This document shows positions 11,540 through 24,100 of a stretch of 64,000 bases of DNA, one piece after another. Position numbers and translations under genes: made by a program. How positions within the stretch are numbered: position 1 is the stretch's first letter; the number at the start of each line of letters is the position of its first letter. This DNA is from Viola odorata. Its lineage: Eukaryota > Streptophyta > Magnoliopsida > Malpighiales > Violaceae. The notes under the pieces are model-generated. The model was given only the letters and a program-made list of their open reading frames with translations, searched no databases and had not been told where the DNA came from. Location: positions 816,001 through 880,000 of the forward strand of contig OY829546.1 in assembly GCA_963691705.1 (NCBI GenBank), in the 5' to 3' direction.

Positions 11540-12860
11540 GTAAAACTATCTATCCTCTCTTCAATTTAGTCAAATTTCTGTGTCTAATGCTATTGCTACC
11601 ATAGTATTGCTTCTTGTCATAATGGTGTGTCAATTTTTGGTCTACTTTGGCCCGATTCTTCCTCTTTCCTAAATTTTCAGTTTATATAATTTATATGTGG
11701 TGGTATAATTGCAACTTTTAGTCTAAATGTGATGTTATAGGGCTGGGTTTGTTGGATACACATTTGATATGGAGTTGATCTTAAGGTGTTTGTTTAAAGT
11801 CCTCAACCAACACATAATTAGATTTGTGTGTTATTTAATTACTGCTTTGGCCTTCTTCCGCTTTCCTAAATTTTGTTTGTGCTTAATTTGGCGGGATTTG
11901 ATCTTAGGTAGAAAATGGGTTTGCTAAGTTCTGTATTTGTTAATTTACCATGTTATTGATGATTAGTTATATTAGTTGCTTGCAATTTAGTCTGGTTTTC
12001 ATGATTCTGTGTCTTAATGCTTGTTTTCTGTCTTGTGTTAACAGCACTTGAATGCTTGTTTTGGTGTCGGTGCATGTTGATTAATGTGAGGACACATAGT
12101 TACGGGCCTACTAACCCTGCATAGTGTAAAGCAATTTATGGTCAGTATGTAATCTTAAGCTTTTGTGGTCATGCGACCCTGTGCAATCTAAATCATGTTT
12201 GGGAATTAAGAAACTTTTTAACCTCTTTGGCTGAGGTTTGACTATTGGATGACAACATATAGAAGCTTGTTGCATATTCTCATCATGAAAGCTTTGATTG
12301 GGAAAGATAATTTTGCGATGAGTATGTGCAATGCCCATATTTTATCCAACAATGTGGAGGAAATTAGAAATTTAGGGCATCTCTATTCCGTCTATGTTCA
12401 ATCTTCACTGATTAGTTATTTTTGGTATGGATACTCATTTAGGTGGAATCTGAAAATGTTTTTTTTTCCTGTTTTCTTTGTGTTTTTAATTGTAGGGTTG
12501 TGAGAATAGGATAAAGCTAAGATGAACTGACTTATTAGAGTCTTTGCTAGTTAATTCAGTATTCACGTAGACAATTTTATATTGACTGTTTTATCAGTTT
12601 TATTGTTGAATTTACTATTGCATTCTCCGAAAGATGCATTCTTATGAAGGGTGGGGATGATTAAATGGGTGTTTTCTAATGAATGCTTCTGGCCTAGGCA
12701 GTCTGTCTTTGAGTTTTTTGGCAGTAGCAACAGCATAAGCTCGATGTCATGTTTTCTGATATTCATACTTGACTGTCCAAGGCTCTTCTTTTGCTTGTTT
12801 ATTCGGTTTCATCTGCCAACTAATTTGGGAATGTATCATGCTGGGTTTGTATATTTGCAG

Positions 12861-12990
12861 CTTCACGTACAAGGTTATTGTGGAAATTGAAGAGGCACCA
12901 GATATGATATTGGAATGCGTAGGGGCACCTCAGATGACAAAGAAAGCAGCTGCAGAGCACGCAGCGAAAGGAGCGCTTTGGTACTAAGAA
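12861..12990 (+). pseudogene. Dicer-like dsRNA-binding domain fragment
   Basis: Directly after a splice acceptor (TATTTGCAG) one frame reads [20 protein letters not shown], then [21 protein letters not shown] and a stop. The 'F-x-V...[16 protein letters not shown]' pattern is the beta-beta-alpha half of a double-stranded-RNA-binding domain. The wording resembles, from memory, the C-terminal dsRBD of plant Dicer-like 4. Only the end of the domain is present. If spliced from the thioredoxin exon upstream, the dsRBD frame would not be maintained, so no chimeric dsRBD protein is expected. A third possible exon begins after GTTGCAG at 13630 but I cannot identify it. Confidence 0.65.
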
Positions 12991-14451
12991 CGTCAAGGAT
13001 ACTTGCATTAAAATGATACCATGCAACTTGAACAAGAAATTTGCAAGTCCTATTAAACTTCAGGTGACTGTGTTTTTCAACTTAACTGTTTGTTTGTTTT
13101 TCTAGATATATATTATCTCGTATCACATAGATACGTAAAAGGCGCCGACTCTCTTCATAATGAGTGTCTTTTCCTTGTATACTAGCGCTTGATTTCATTT
13201 TGAAAATTCTGAGATCTGTTTCTGTTAAATTTTCTATACAAATGGTCCTAGAATGAATTAGAGCAAACAAAAGATAAGCTAAGATGAGGGCAAGAGTCCT
13301 GAAGAATTACACTTTACTTTGACATGGATATGGAGGAACTAATCAGTTTAGTATGTTGTACTATTATTTCTAATAACTAACCTGCGTATCTGATCAATGT
13401 GATACTGAGTTAAACCATTTAGAGGTTATGCCAATCTTTTGATTTTCTATTTTCATGACCATGTCGTAAAATTTGGGGAAATTTGTCTGCAAACAATTTC
13501 TACTTGTCTGGTAGGTGTTGTTTGCTTCCTCTGTTCCAATTTTTTTCACCTGGCTCACTCTTTTCTGGCTCTAGTGATCTATTCATTAAAACAATGTGAT
13601 GAAGTTGTAATGAGTTTCTTTTGTTGCAGGTTGATTCGTCAGGAGCTGCTGAGACTTGAAGCCTTCCGTGTAATCCTGCTGACAGGATCACAAGATCCAA
13701 GTTGCAAATATTGGCAATTATCGAATCATGTATTAAGATAACTTGAAAAGGAAAGAGTTAGATTTTTATCTCTTGATGCTTATTTATGAAAATTATTAAA
13801 GTGAAACAAAAGAGAAATAGCATAATGCAACGTTTCAAACACTATTGAAGTTTTATTTTTTACTCTTCTACTAATGAAGTTTTATTTTTTATTCTTCTAC
13901 TAATAAAGATTTATTTTTTTTAATAAATAAAATGTTAATTATTTGTTTAAAGAAATAGATTGATTTAAATAATCTATATAGATACTAAAAAATATTAATT
14001 ATAATATCCAAAATAAATTGTGTCCTTTATAATTATAATTAGTCATTCTGGAAAAACTAAGTGAAACAAATAATTAGTTTTAACTCAATAACTAATAGTT
14101 TAATGCTTAATATGTAATTGTACTTTTTATATATGTAACGACGGGTTTAATTTCTAATGCATTAATTAGTTTAAAACTATTTCATGTAATTTTATTACAA
14201 TTTTAGAGTAATTTATTCCAATTTCAGAATAATTCATTTCATTTTCGAAACTAATAGTTTAAAACTTTTTATTATATTAGATAAATATTTATTTATGGTA
14301 TTAATAATTTAAATTTTTAATGGTATTAATAAGTTTAATTTATTTATGATATTAGGTAAATATTAAGTAGTAAATATTAGATTATAAATAAATTGATTAA
14401 AAATATATATAAAGATACTAAAAAAATTAATTATAACACTTAAAATGAAAC

Positions 14452-14612
14452 AACTTTTCCAACCAGAATCGGAACGCCAAACGCCAAAAACAATTTTTGG
14501 TTTTCCCACAGAACTTTTAATAAAAATTTACCAAACAGCATACTCCTTTTTTCAGAAGTCATTTTCACACAGAACTTTTCCAACCAGAATCGGAACGCCA
14601 AACAGACCCTTA
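14452..14612. repeat. Terminal fragment of another TIR element with a 31-bp duplication
   Basis: AACTTTTCCAACCAGAATCG plus CGCCAAAC... occurs at 14452-14482 and again at 14573-14603. Read in reverse from 14612 it gives GGGTCTGTTTGGCGTTCCG, typical of PIF/Harbinger- or hAT-like termini. Only this end is recognisable. Confidence 0.45.
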
Positions 14613-15340
14613 TTGTTCTTGTCAATGATAATCAGTTTGCACATAATGCTTCTTCCATTTTGGCGTTGCATTGCATTTAATTTTTACATATATGAACCTG
14701 CTTTTTAAAATGTATTAGGTAAAAATGCTAACAGAAAATCTATTTTAACATCCGTATCTAAGTTCAAATTCAAAAAATAATTAAAAGCACAGTAGATTAA
14801 CTAGAACTTTTTAATGATATTTTAGTATTTACATGTTTACCGCGGCAGGGAGCAAGTTATACTTTAACATCGTTAAAAACTCAAGAATCAATGGCAAGGC
14901 AGGATCATCACAGGCTCGCATGCCACGAGAGCATATTTATACATAAACCCATAAGAATCCTGATTTTCAAGGTTGAACCATAAGAACTAGCTACTCCATC
15001 GTCAAGCTTCCGTATTTATTTCATATTGAATATATTAAAATAAACAATTAGGATTATTAAAATAATTTTCAAATGATTTCTTCTTTTCATTACAAATATT
15101 TTCGATTTTCCACAAAAAATGAAAACGCGCGAAGTAAACACGTTTTTCAGTTTTCAGATCAGGAAATTCTTACATTCAGTGCGAAGTAAACGCGTTCTCC
15201 AGTTTTTCTGATCAGGAAACAAGCGCGAAGTAAATGCGTTTTCCAGTTTTCAGAATGAAAATAAACAGTAAATTTTTAAATTGAAATTTTTCAAAAACAG
15301 CAAATTGAAAATTGAAAATTCTCCCAGGTAAACGTAGGGT

Positions 15341-16342
15341 TAGGGTTAAGGTTAGGCTGGGGTCGGGTAGGGTTTCTTGCGATTTTTGAGTGAGGAGAGA
15401 CGCAGATTGAAGATAAATTATCACCAATTTGCAGCAACTAGAAGGTTAGGGTTTCAAATTAGGTATAAAATGCAGATAGAGGAAATTAAGAACAAGGAAG
15501 CCAAAATCGGTAACGGGAAAAGATGAAGAATGAGATGGCGAGATGATTGAGTGCTTATTTGTTGATTTTGGTGGTAAACTTTAGATGTTGCAGTGGTAAT
15601 GGTGGAGTGAAGTGGAGTGGAGAAGAGGATGGTGAGGTCGTGCGGGGAGAGTAGAAAAAAGGGAAAACGTTACTTTAACAGATGAAAATGGATGGAAGGG
15701 GTAATAAAACGAAATAATCAATGACTTTGAAATTAAAATTTGAAATATATAAGTTTTTTTTACTTTTTATTTTATTTTAAATAATATAAAATATCTCATT
15801 TTTCAATCATCTAGGCATATATTAAGTGTTTTATCCTTTTTTTAATCGAACCGTTAATATATATTTCTCAAATTGTTAAAAAAATTAATATTTTTTTTTA
15901 TATAGAGATAAATGAAACTCAAATTTAAGATCATATTGATATAGTTGTCACCATATATATTTAGAAAATTGTGTGACCGAAAAAAACGCATCAAGTTTAT
16001 ATATATCTTAAATATAAAGTTTCACATTTTTCTTCCATCTCAAAAGATTTCTTATCTTAATACATAATACCAATAGATTCCCATGTATACCAAAAATTGA
16101 CAATTATAATAATATTAAGGGATAATTGAGTAAAATTATATTAAACTAAAAACGACCAATAATTTAAATAAAGAGAAAATGCCTAAAATAACAAGCAATA
16201 TGGAACGAATTGAGTATTGTTTTATATATAAATTTAAAGATTACGGAAAAATCTAATCAATCAGTCTTCATAGGAATTTCTAGGCAGAATCCTGTTTTTT
16301 TTCTTGTCAACGTCTATTAAAAAGTCAAGGAAGCTTCTTATG
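15341..16342. other. Intergenic DNA with telo-box-like sequence
   Basis: GGGTTAGGGTTAAGGTTAGG follows the transposon end at about 15337-15356 and AGGGTTTC occurs at 15368 and 15446. Such telo-box motifs are common near plant housekeeping-gene starts, but no gene follows. The rest is AT-rich. Confidence 0.4.
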
Positions 16343-16727
16343 TCAGACTTTTATTACGTCGGAGAGCAAGGGTGCAGAGAAAATCTGGCAAGGCTGGAGG
16401 GGTGCTCCATCTGATTCATAATCTGTGTGTACATGATAGGATGTTGGGCTCGGCGCTCCTATGCTTGGAGGATTGCTGACAATATTCCTGAAAGTGTGAG
16501 ATTTCATATCCTTTTGGTTGAATATTCTAAGCAAAGCACGAATCCTGTGGCATCAGGATTTTCAAGTTCTCGTAAAGAAACATGCCTAAAAATATCAAAA
16601 GCGATAAAACTGAAGACAGTCCAGCAATAAGGAATAATCCCCAGAAACTTTGGAGACCAAGGCTGCTTGATGAAACTGAGGTGGTAGAATCAGGACAATG
16701 CTGTTTTCTTATTCGACTAGAAGACAA
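16343..16727 (-). pseudogene. Glutamate-receptor-like (GLR) channel, last-exon fragment
   Basis: On the minus strand 16527-16727 reads LGLQSFWGLFLIAGLSSVLS followed by LLIFLGMFLYENLKIL. This is the conserved 'SFxGLFLIxG' block and final membrane helix (M4) of plant glutamate-receptor-like cation channels, preceded by CPDSTTSVSSS. A frame change then leads into 16343-16534, where FNQKDMKSHTFR matches the 'DxKDxxSHTFR' cytoplasmic tail. Ligand-binding and pore regions are absent. The fragment stops about 180 bp upstream of, and divergent from, PR-10 copy 1. It is a remnant, not a gene. Confidence 0.7.
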
Positions 16728-16801
16728 TAATTAGTGTGAGAAAAATCAAAGTTTGCGAGCCACCACTAGAATAAAAACATTTAGACTAAGTGGTTTTGGT
16801 G

Positions 16802-16809
16802 CTATAAAT
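16802..16809 (+). promoter_or_regulatory. TATA box of PR-10 copy 1
   Basis: TTTGGTGCTATAAATA stands about 100 bp before the start codon. The same block, inverted, stands upstream of PR-10 copy 3 (42171-42180), so the two promoters share ancestry. Confidence 0.7.
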
Positions 16810-16904
16810 ACGGACTCTGCTTCTCACATTTTCCTCATCCAAAATCAGTTAAACCAATATCCTTCTAGTTACCTCGTAATCAACCTCAAGCTTTTGTAAG
16901 AAAA

Positions 16905-16940
16905 ATGGCAGTTCTCAGTTACGACAGTGATCACGCCACC
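16905..16940 (+). pseudogene. PR10: PR-10 copy 1, start of exon 1 (split by Athila insertion)
   Basis: The first 12 codons, MAVLSYDSDHAT, are a typical start of a Bet v 1/PR-10 protein, a ~17-kDa cytosolic lipid/flavonoid-binding defence protein. The exon is cut after GCCACC by the 11.65-kb element 16941-28592. The five bases CCACC (16936-16940) recur at 28593-28597 as the target-site duplication, and the PR-10 frame resumes immediately after the second copy. The promoter (TATA at 16802) is still attached to this stub. Confidence 0.85.
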
Positions 16941-18785
16941 TGATCGTCACTCAAATGATAATTTATAGTGCCTGAAAATGTGTGTGCACAATGGATAATG
17001 TGTACAGTGGTAGTCAGGGTCGAACACAGGGATTGTGAGAGACTGATTTAAGGTCTTGAGTGAAATCACAGAACAAAGGCATGAAAAGTAACAATCAGGG
17101 GGGTTTATGCTTGACTGAAGCCAATCAGCCAAGAGAAATTCAAGAGCTAACAATTTTATCTAAGAAAACAGTATTCGGGGTCCCGAATGGTAAAACAATC
17201 AAATCGGCAAACAATTTCAGAATAATGATCAAACCAATTGGAAAATAATTCAAGAGTAATAGAACAGAAAGTGAAATAACCACAATTAAACAGGCAGAGG
17301 AAAGATCTTAGCAATGGGTGTTCTTAGGTTGCATTCGTGGTCCCGATTATCATTAGCACAGAAATATTCTATTCAAGACATCATAGAAGTGACATGGAGA
17401 CCAGATTTCTCGGTTATCTCCTACTTTTCTCTTAAGAGAAACTACCCCCCGTTCTCACATATGAGGTAATCTTGACAGTCCGCCATCCCTCCAGGCACGA
17501 ATGCGGGAGGGCAATACTCACACTGCCCATGAAGATAAGAAAAGACACAACTGATCCTAAAGGTCCCTCAGTTTGTCAGGCTCGTGACCCCGAATCAATC
17601 AACTACTCACCCTATCAATTCAAGACCACTACTAAGCAATCGAGACTAAATAGACGCCTACTCTATCATGCAATTTTCCTCTCGTATTCATTACACAAAT
17701 GGCAGCATTCACACAAGGTATAAATCGGGTGATCAAGCCTTTAAACACTCTATGTGAAGTTTTAATAAAAACGATAAGCAATTGAATATAATACCAAGAA
17801 TATATTAAACACATTTAGGCCTCAAATCTGACCTTGCAACCCTTGAATCACCCTTGCTAAGAATTAAAGATTTAGCTACTCATGCTTGGATAAAAATAAA
17901 TAACAATCAAAGAAAGCATAATAATTAAATTAAAAGATTTAAAGGAGGAACACTTGTTTACAACACCAAATCTGTTTTCAGGCCCAACAGCCAAGAGTGA
18001 AGGAGCTAACAAGAACTGGAAAAAGAAAATAGAGAGAAGTCTAAGAAACTATCTAAAAATCCTACGTAAAAATCAATGGTAAAAATTACACACTTCAAAT
18101 TATGCTCTTCCTTGCTTCTATAGCCTTCAATCCGACCAGCCTCTTCCTTCCCATCCTCAAAAAGAGATTCTCCAGCTAATGAGAGCTGTCTTCCACTTCT
18201 AGGTGACAAGAAAAGCACTAAGAATTAAATAATCCCTTACTTTATTAATACTTTATGTAGCCCCATGATATTCTTGAACCAAAGAAGGTGGGAAGCATGA
18301 AGTTGAGGGAGAGGGGAATATTGGGAGCTGGTTTAGCACGCCTAGGGACAAGAAGAATATTGAGAATTAAATAATCCTTGGTGCGCTGATTCATGGCAGA
18401 CTGCCCAGAAATGTCTTCGGGAGTCCCGAATCAGATTCGGGACCCAGGCTGTTTATGCCCAATCGACATGGTTCCGATTCATGGCCAAGTGACAAGTCCT
18501 TTGTACTACTTCTTTCCGTTGGTCTGGTTGAAAGGCGTAGCCGGACTCGGGACCTCGGCTCGGGACCTCGGCTCGGGACCTCGAAGCTACTTTGGACTCG
18601 GGACCGCGACAGTGGTCTTGAAGCATGAAAATGCACATAATGCACCCAAAAACGTATCTTTTTGCATAAACTCCCTTTTCAGGCCTAAATCTGCAATAGT
18701 AATGAAAACAAGGGTAAATTAGCAGAATCATGCCTTAAATCAATGGAATACTGGAGGGAAAATCATGCAAAAATACACGCTATCA
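16941..18785 (-). repeat. Athila-like 3' LTR
   Basis: 1845 bp, starting TGATCGTCAC and ending CACGCTATCA on the plus strand. It carries ATTCGGGGTCCCGAAT at 17173-17188, a paired copy at 18416-18445 and a tandem run of TCGGGACC units at 18544-18610. Confidence 0.95.
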
Positions 18786-18803
18786 AATACCCCCACACTG
18801 CCC
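18786..18803 (-). promoter_or_regulatory. Polypurine tract of the Athila-like element
   Basis: The minus strand reads CAGTGTGGGGGTATT directly before the 3' LTR. This is where plus-strand DNA synthesis would be primed. Confidence 0.75.
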
Positions 18804-21116
18804 AATGCTCGCCCTCGAGCATTCACAAAATTTAAAACAGACCCCAAAACAGAACAAACACACCAAACCATAGCACAGAGAATAAACATGCTTTTCCACA
18901 TTCGGGATCTCGAATGAAACAAACTCTACCTAGATACACCTGCATCAAATCAGAAGGATAACGACCCTTAAGACAAGACTTTTCCACATCAGCCTATTAA
19001 CCAGTAGTCCTCACATGAATCAGTGTTTGCACTCACACTCGTGGGCTAGGTGTTTAAACACTCAAAATGCAAAAAAACGCAGCACAAAACCAAGTTTGCA
19101 CATCAATCCGAGTACATTAGACACATGCATAGGCAATCTAGCAATCAAAAGACTTCGCATCGGGGGCAAGAAGGGAAAGCAAGGAAAGAAATGACAAGAT
19201 GGAACACAATGAGAAAAGATAGAGAAGGAGAGAAAGGAAATGAAATGAGGAGGCTGTTAACCAACTCAAACCTGGAATGCTCCCTTGGCAGGAGAGAAAC
19301 GAGATGGTGAGACCATGTTGTTGAGGGCGAAAGCTAGACTAGATTCTTCTTCTTCGAGGGGGATCTTTTCGGGGTCTCGAATAGAGAATCGGATTCGGGA
19401 CCGCTACTTTCTTCACTCGAGTCCTCGACTTGAATCGAGACCTGGAATGGGCGCTGGCTGCTAATTTTCCTCTTCTTCTTTTTCAGATTTTTGTTCTCCT
19501 CTCTCTCTCTCTCTTTTATTTATATTTCTGTTTTTTTTTTTTTTTTTTTTTTTTTTTTGAATTGAGAGAGAGATTGGATTGTTTGAGGATTGAGACCTTG
19601 TTCTTCAGGGGCTGGAAACTCTGATTTCACTCCCCCACACTTGTGTTTTGCTGTGGATGGGAAGTGAATTTTTTTTCATTCTGGTCTGCCCTTGAATTCG
19701 TTATTTTGACTTCGAGGTCTTGAGTATGTACCAGCATTCGGGGGCTTGAATTTGATGGACCCCCACACTTCGCTTTTGCTGTTTCATTTGTCTAGTCTAG
19801 CCCTCGATGGTGCTCCCAACAACACTGCTCACCTGCCAAGAGAAAGATCAAAGAAAATTCAAATGGTTAGAATGGAGGGAAAAGAGGGGATTCGGGGGCT
19901 CGAATGAAACAGAACAGAAAAAATAGAGAGAACAATTTGATGCGAAGACTAAATCTTTTTGCTGCTTTCCTATGTCTAATCATGTCTATACCCATGGATA
20001 TTATGCAAACCCGGCCAGTACCTAGTCATGCATTCACTCCAGCAATAAATATAGTCATGAAGGCTCAAAATGCTCACAAGGTGTATTTTAGTGACTACTG
20101 GTGTCAAGGTCTTGAATCAGATATAAGGCATAACAGGCATATAATTGACCATTCGGGACCTTGAATACAGACAACATTTTCATTCTATGTGCACAAGTCA
20201 GGTGTGTGTCCATCATTGGGATTAAAACTGGGCAGCATGAAAAGATAAAAATCCGAGAATAAAAAGAAATAAAAACAAAGCAGGAAAAATAAATAGAGCC
20301 GAAAAAAAATAATAATAAAGCTAATTAAAATAACAAAGCAATTGAAAACCCCCCACACTTAAGCAACACATTGTCCTCAATGTGAGAAGGGAGCAGAAGT
20401 GATCGGAGATGGTGGTGGCTGGGATGTGGAAGAGTGAGGTGAAGATGAGAAGTAGTGGGTTTGTTTAGGTTTAGGTTTAGTTTAGGTCGTGGGTTTGCCA
20501 TGAGAGGAAGAAGGAGAGAGACGGGATTAATTTTTTGGGGAAAGGAATTAATTAATTTGATGGAGATGGAAGTTGAAAGGAGAGAGGTTGAGTGCGATGG
20601 CAGTAGGTGGCGTGCGTGAGTGGGAGTAATGGTGGATAATGGAAACATGGAATGATGGAGAGAAAAGGGGAATTTATTCTTTTTTTTTTTTTTTTTGAAT
20701 TTTTTTGTTTTTTTTTTTGTTTTTTTATTCTCTCCGTCACGTGGCATGCTGTGAGTGGTTGGAAGACATCAAGATTCCCACGCCTGCACACCTGCGGAAA
20801 AAGAAAGGAAAGGTGAGTCACTACTAGCATTTAAAACAATAAAAAGGAATAAAAGCACAAGGAATTAATGGGGAGTATAAAAAGGGAGAGACAAGGAAAT
20901 TAAAAAAGGGGGAAAGAGACAAAGCAAATATTAAATACACCTAGGTAATGCAAAAAGCTGGAAGGGCAATTTAAAAAGTTGAGTGGACTAGGAATTTGAA
21001 ATCTAAAAAGGAATTAAATAAAGCAAAGGAGAGAGAAAAGGTTTTGGGAAACCGTGGGTTCTTCCCCCACACATGGCCTTGAATTAATGTCTAGGCCTAG
21101 ACAATATTTCGGGATT
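18804..21116 (-). other. Athila-like 3' non-coding region (env position)
   Basis: This 2.3-kb stretch between pol and the polypurine tract has no frame resembling an envelope protein. It holds at least five copies of the TTCGGG..NGAAT inverted repeat (18900, 19368, 19736, 19890, 20151), a 20-base T run at 19532-19558, and further GTGTGGGGG tracts on the minus strand (19631, 19759, 20349, 21064). Confidence 0.7.
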
Positions 21117-24100
21117 CTAGGTCCCGAATGCAGGGTCTTCAACCCTCATCTCTTCATGGGTCGAGGGCTTGAATCCCTCATAGAAAGGTTTCAGCCTATG
21201 ACCATTGACCTTGAATGGCGTATCATTGTTCAGATTCTGAATTTCAATTGCACCATGACCGAAAACGGCTGTGATCTTGTATGGTCCCGTCCATTTAGAC
21301 TTTAATTTTCCTGAAAAAATTCGCAAACGGGAATTATACAATAAGACTTTCTGCCCTACAGTAAAGGTCTTGATGATGAGATGCTTGTCGTGCTGGGCCT
21401 TGGTCTTATCTTTATAGATCATAGAATTTTCGTAAGCATCCCCCCGAATTTCTTCGAGCTCTTGAATTTGTAGGGAGCGGTCCTTGCGTGCTAAGTCTAA
21501 ATCCAAATTGACTTTCTTGATGGCCCAAAACGCCTTGTGTTCGATCTCAACCGGGAGGTGACATGGCTTGCCATAGACTAACCGATATGGTGTCATACCA
21601 ATCGGGGTCTTGAATGCAGTTCGGTAGGCCCATAATGCATCTCCTAACTTGAGACTCCAATCCTTTCGGGACTGATTAACAGTCTTTTCCAAGATGGCTT
21701 TGATTTCTCGATTCGAGACCTCTGCTTGGCCATTAGTTTGGGGGTGATAAGCTGTAGATACTCGATGGGTCACTCCATATTTGTTAAGCAAAGAGGAGAC
21801 CATTCGGTTGCAGAAATGTGTCCCTCGATCACTGATGAGGGCTCTCGGGGTCCCGAATCGGTTGAAGATATTGGTCCTGAGGAAGTTTGCTACCACTCTT
21901 GAATCATCTGTTTTGGTGGCGATTGCTTCAATCCATTTGGAAACATAATCTACTGCGAGTAAGATATATGTGTTTCCGAATGAATTTGGGAAGGGACCCA
22001 TGAAGTCAATACCCCAAATATCAAAAATTTCGCAAGCTAGGATGTTGCTCAAGGGCATTTGATTTCTTGCTCCTATGTTTCCCGTGGCTTGGCATCGGGG
22101 GCAAGCGGCACAAAAAGGATAGCTGTCCTTGAAGATTGATGGCCAATAGAGACCGACATTCAAGACCTTGAGTGCGGTTTTCTTGGCAGCAAAATGCCCT
22201 CCTTCCGTGGTGGAATGACAGAACTTGAGGATTGACGGGACTTCATCCATCGAAACACAACGTCTAAGGATCTGATCGGAGCAATATTTCCATAAGTAGG
22301 GGCTGTCCCAAACATAGAACTTTGCTTGTCTCCGGATTCTATTTTGCTGAGCACTCGAGGCCTCGAATGGGAAGACACCGGTGGCACAAAAATTAGCAAT
22401 GTCTGTGAACCATGGAAAACTTGCTGCTTCGGCTAGGCATAGATATTCATCAGGAAAATTGTCTCGGATGGCCACTCGGGAGTCATCTTCTTGGTTCGGG
22501 AGTCGGCTCAAGTGGTCCGCAACAGAATTTTCTGTCCCCTTCTTATCTTTGATGACTAGATTAAATTCTTGGAGCAAGAGGATCCAACGGATAAGTCTGG
22601 GCTTGGCATCGGCCTTCTTGAGTAGGCATCGAAGAGCTGAATGGTCGGAATAGACGATCACTTGGGTACCCAAGAGGTATTGCCGAAACTTGTCAAGGGC
22701 ATAGACAACGGCTAAAAGCTCTTTCTCCGTTGTGGTGTAGTTTTGTTGTGCGGGATCTAGTAGTTTGGAAGCATAATAGATGACGTAAGTCTCCTTCTCT
22801 TTTTTCTGGCCTAGTACAGCTCCTAATGCTTGATTGCTAGCATCACACATGATTTCAAAAGGGAGCGTCCAGTCGGGAGCTCGAATGATAGGAGCAGAAA
22901 TAAGCTTGGCCTTCAAGGTCTCGAATGTTGTTTTGCATTCTTCGTCAAATATGAACTCTACGTCCTTATGGAGTAACCGACACATAGGCTGGGCTATCTT
23001 GGAGAAATCCTTGATAAACCTCCTGTAAAAACCTGCATGGCCAAGAAAAGAGCGCACATCTCGAATATTCGAGGGGTAAGGCAAGGTCTCGATAACTTGA
23101 ATTTTAGCTTTGTCTACTTCAATGCCTTTACTGGACACAATGTGGCCTAAGATAAGACCTTGATCAACCATAAAATGACATTTTTCAAAGTTAAGCACAA
23201 GGTTAGTGTCCACACATCTTTGCAAAATTTTTTTCAAATTCGAGAGGCATTCGGAAAAGGAGTTACCATAGACCGTGAAGTCATCCATGAATACCTCGAT
23301 GCATTCCTCTACAAATTCTGAAAAGATGCTGACCATACATCTCTGAAATGTGGCAGGAGCATTGCATAATCCAAAAGGCATGCGTCTATAGGCAAAGGTC
23401 CCGAATGGGCATGTGAAAGTAGTCTTTTCCTGGTCTTCAAGGGCTACTGGAATTTGGTGGAAGCCCGAATACCCATCCAAACAACAATAATGCGTCTTGC
23501 CCGCGAGACGCTCTAACATTTGATCGATGAAGGGCAGTAGAAAATGGTCTTTTCGGGTGGCCTCATTCAAGCGCCTATAATCAATGCATACACGCCAACC
23601 ATTCTGGATTCGGGAGGGGATTGGCTGACCTTCGGGACCTGGAATGATTGTGATGCCTGTTTTCTTTGGGACCACTTGAACGGGACTGACCCATGGGGAA
23701 TCAGAAATAGGGTAGATAACCCCCGCATCAAGGAGTTTCAGGATTTCTTTCTTGACTACCTCCATCATAGGAGGGTTCAATCGCCTTTGGGGCTGCCGGA
23801 TGGTCTTGCTGTCTTCTTCTAGATGGATTCGATGGGTGCATAAAGATGGGGATAGACCCTTGATGTCTGCAATAGTCCATCCAATGGCTCCTTTAAAATT
23901 CTTTAGAAGCGCCACTAGTTCAAGCTCTTGATCAACCTCCAATTTGTTGGAAATAATAACCGGGAGAGATTCCTTCTCCCCTAGATAGGCATACTTTAAA
24001 TGCGAAGGTAGCTCTTTAAGTTCAAGGTCTGGAGCTTTTATCAAGGAAGGAGTGAGTTTCACATGTTCAGGGCATTCGGGAGCTTCATTCGGGGGCTCGA

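Larger units (their letters stand above)
10885..15340. mobile_element. Gene-capturing TIR element 1 (Pack-type), boundaries approximate
   Basis: The left end reads GGCCCTATTTACTTCAGAG followed by a GAAAACTGG block and CGTGTTTACCTCGCG. The right end (15070-15340), reverse-complemented, reads CCTACGTTTACCTGGGAG with the same GAAAACTGG and TTTACTTCGCGC blocks, so the ends are long imperfect inverted repeats. The last ~270 bp are nearly identical to the right end of the element at 57088-60442, although the interiors are unrelated. The interior holds intron-containing pieces of at least two plant genes. That combination is the hallmark of Pack-MULE or Pack-TIR elements. TTA/TAA at the borders would suit PIF/Harbinger, but I could not prove a target duplication. 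Confidence 0.65.

Noticed and set aside
20325..20747. 140-codon minus-strand frame at the env position of the Athila-like element
   Set aside because: Low-complexity Lys/Ser/Pro/His text created by poly-A and CT-rich DNA; no signal peptide or membrane helix typical of env-like frames.
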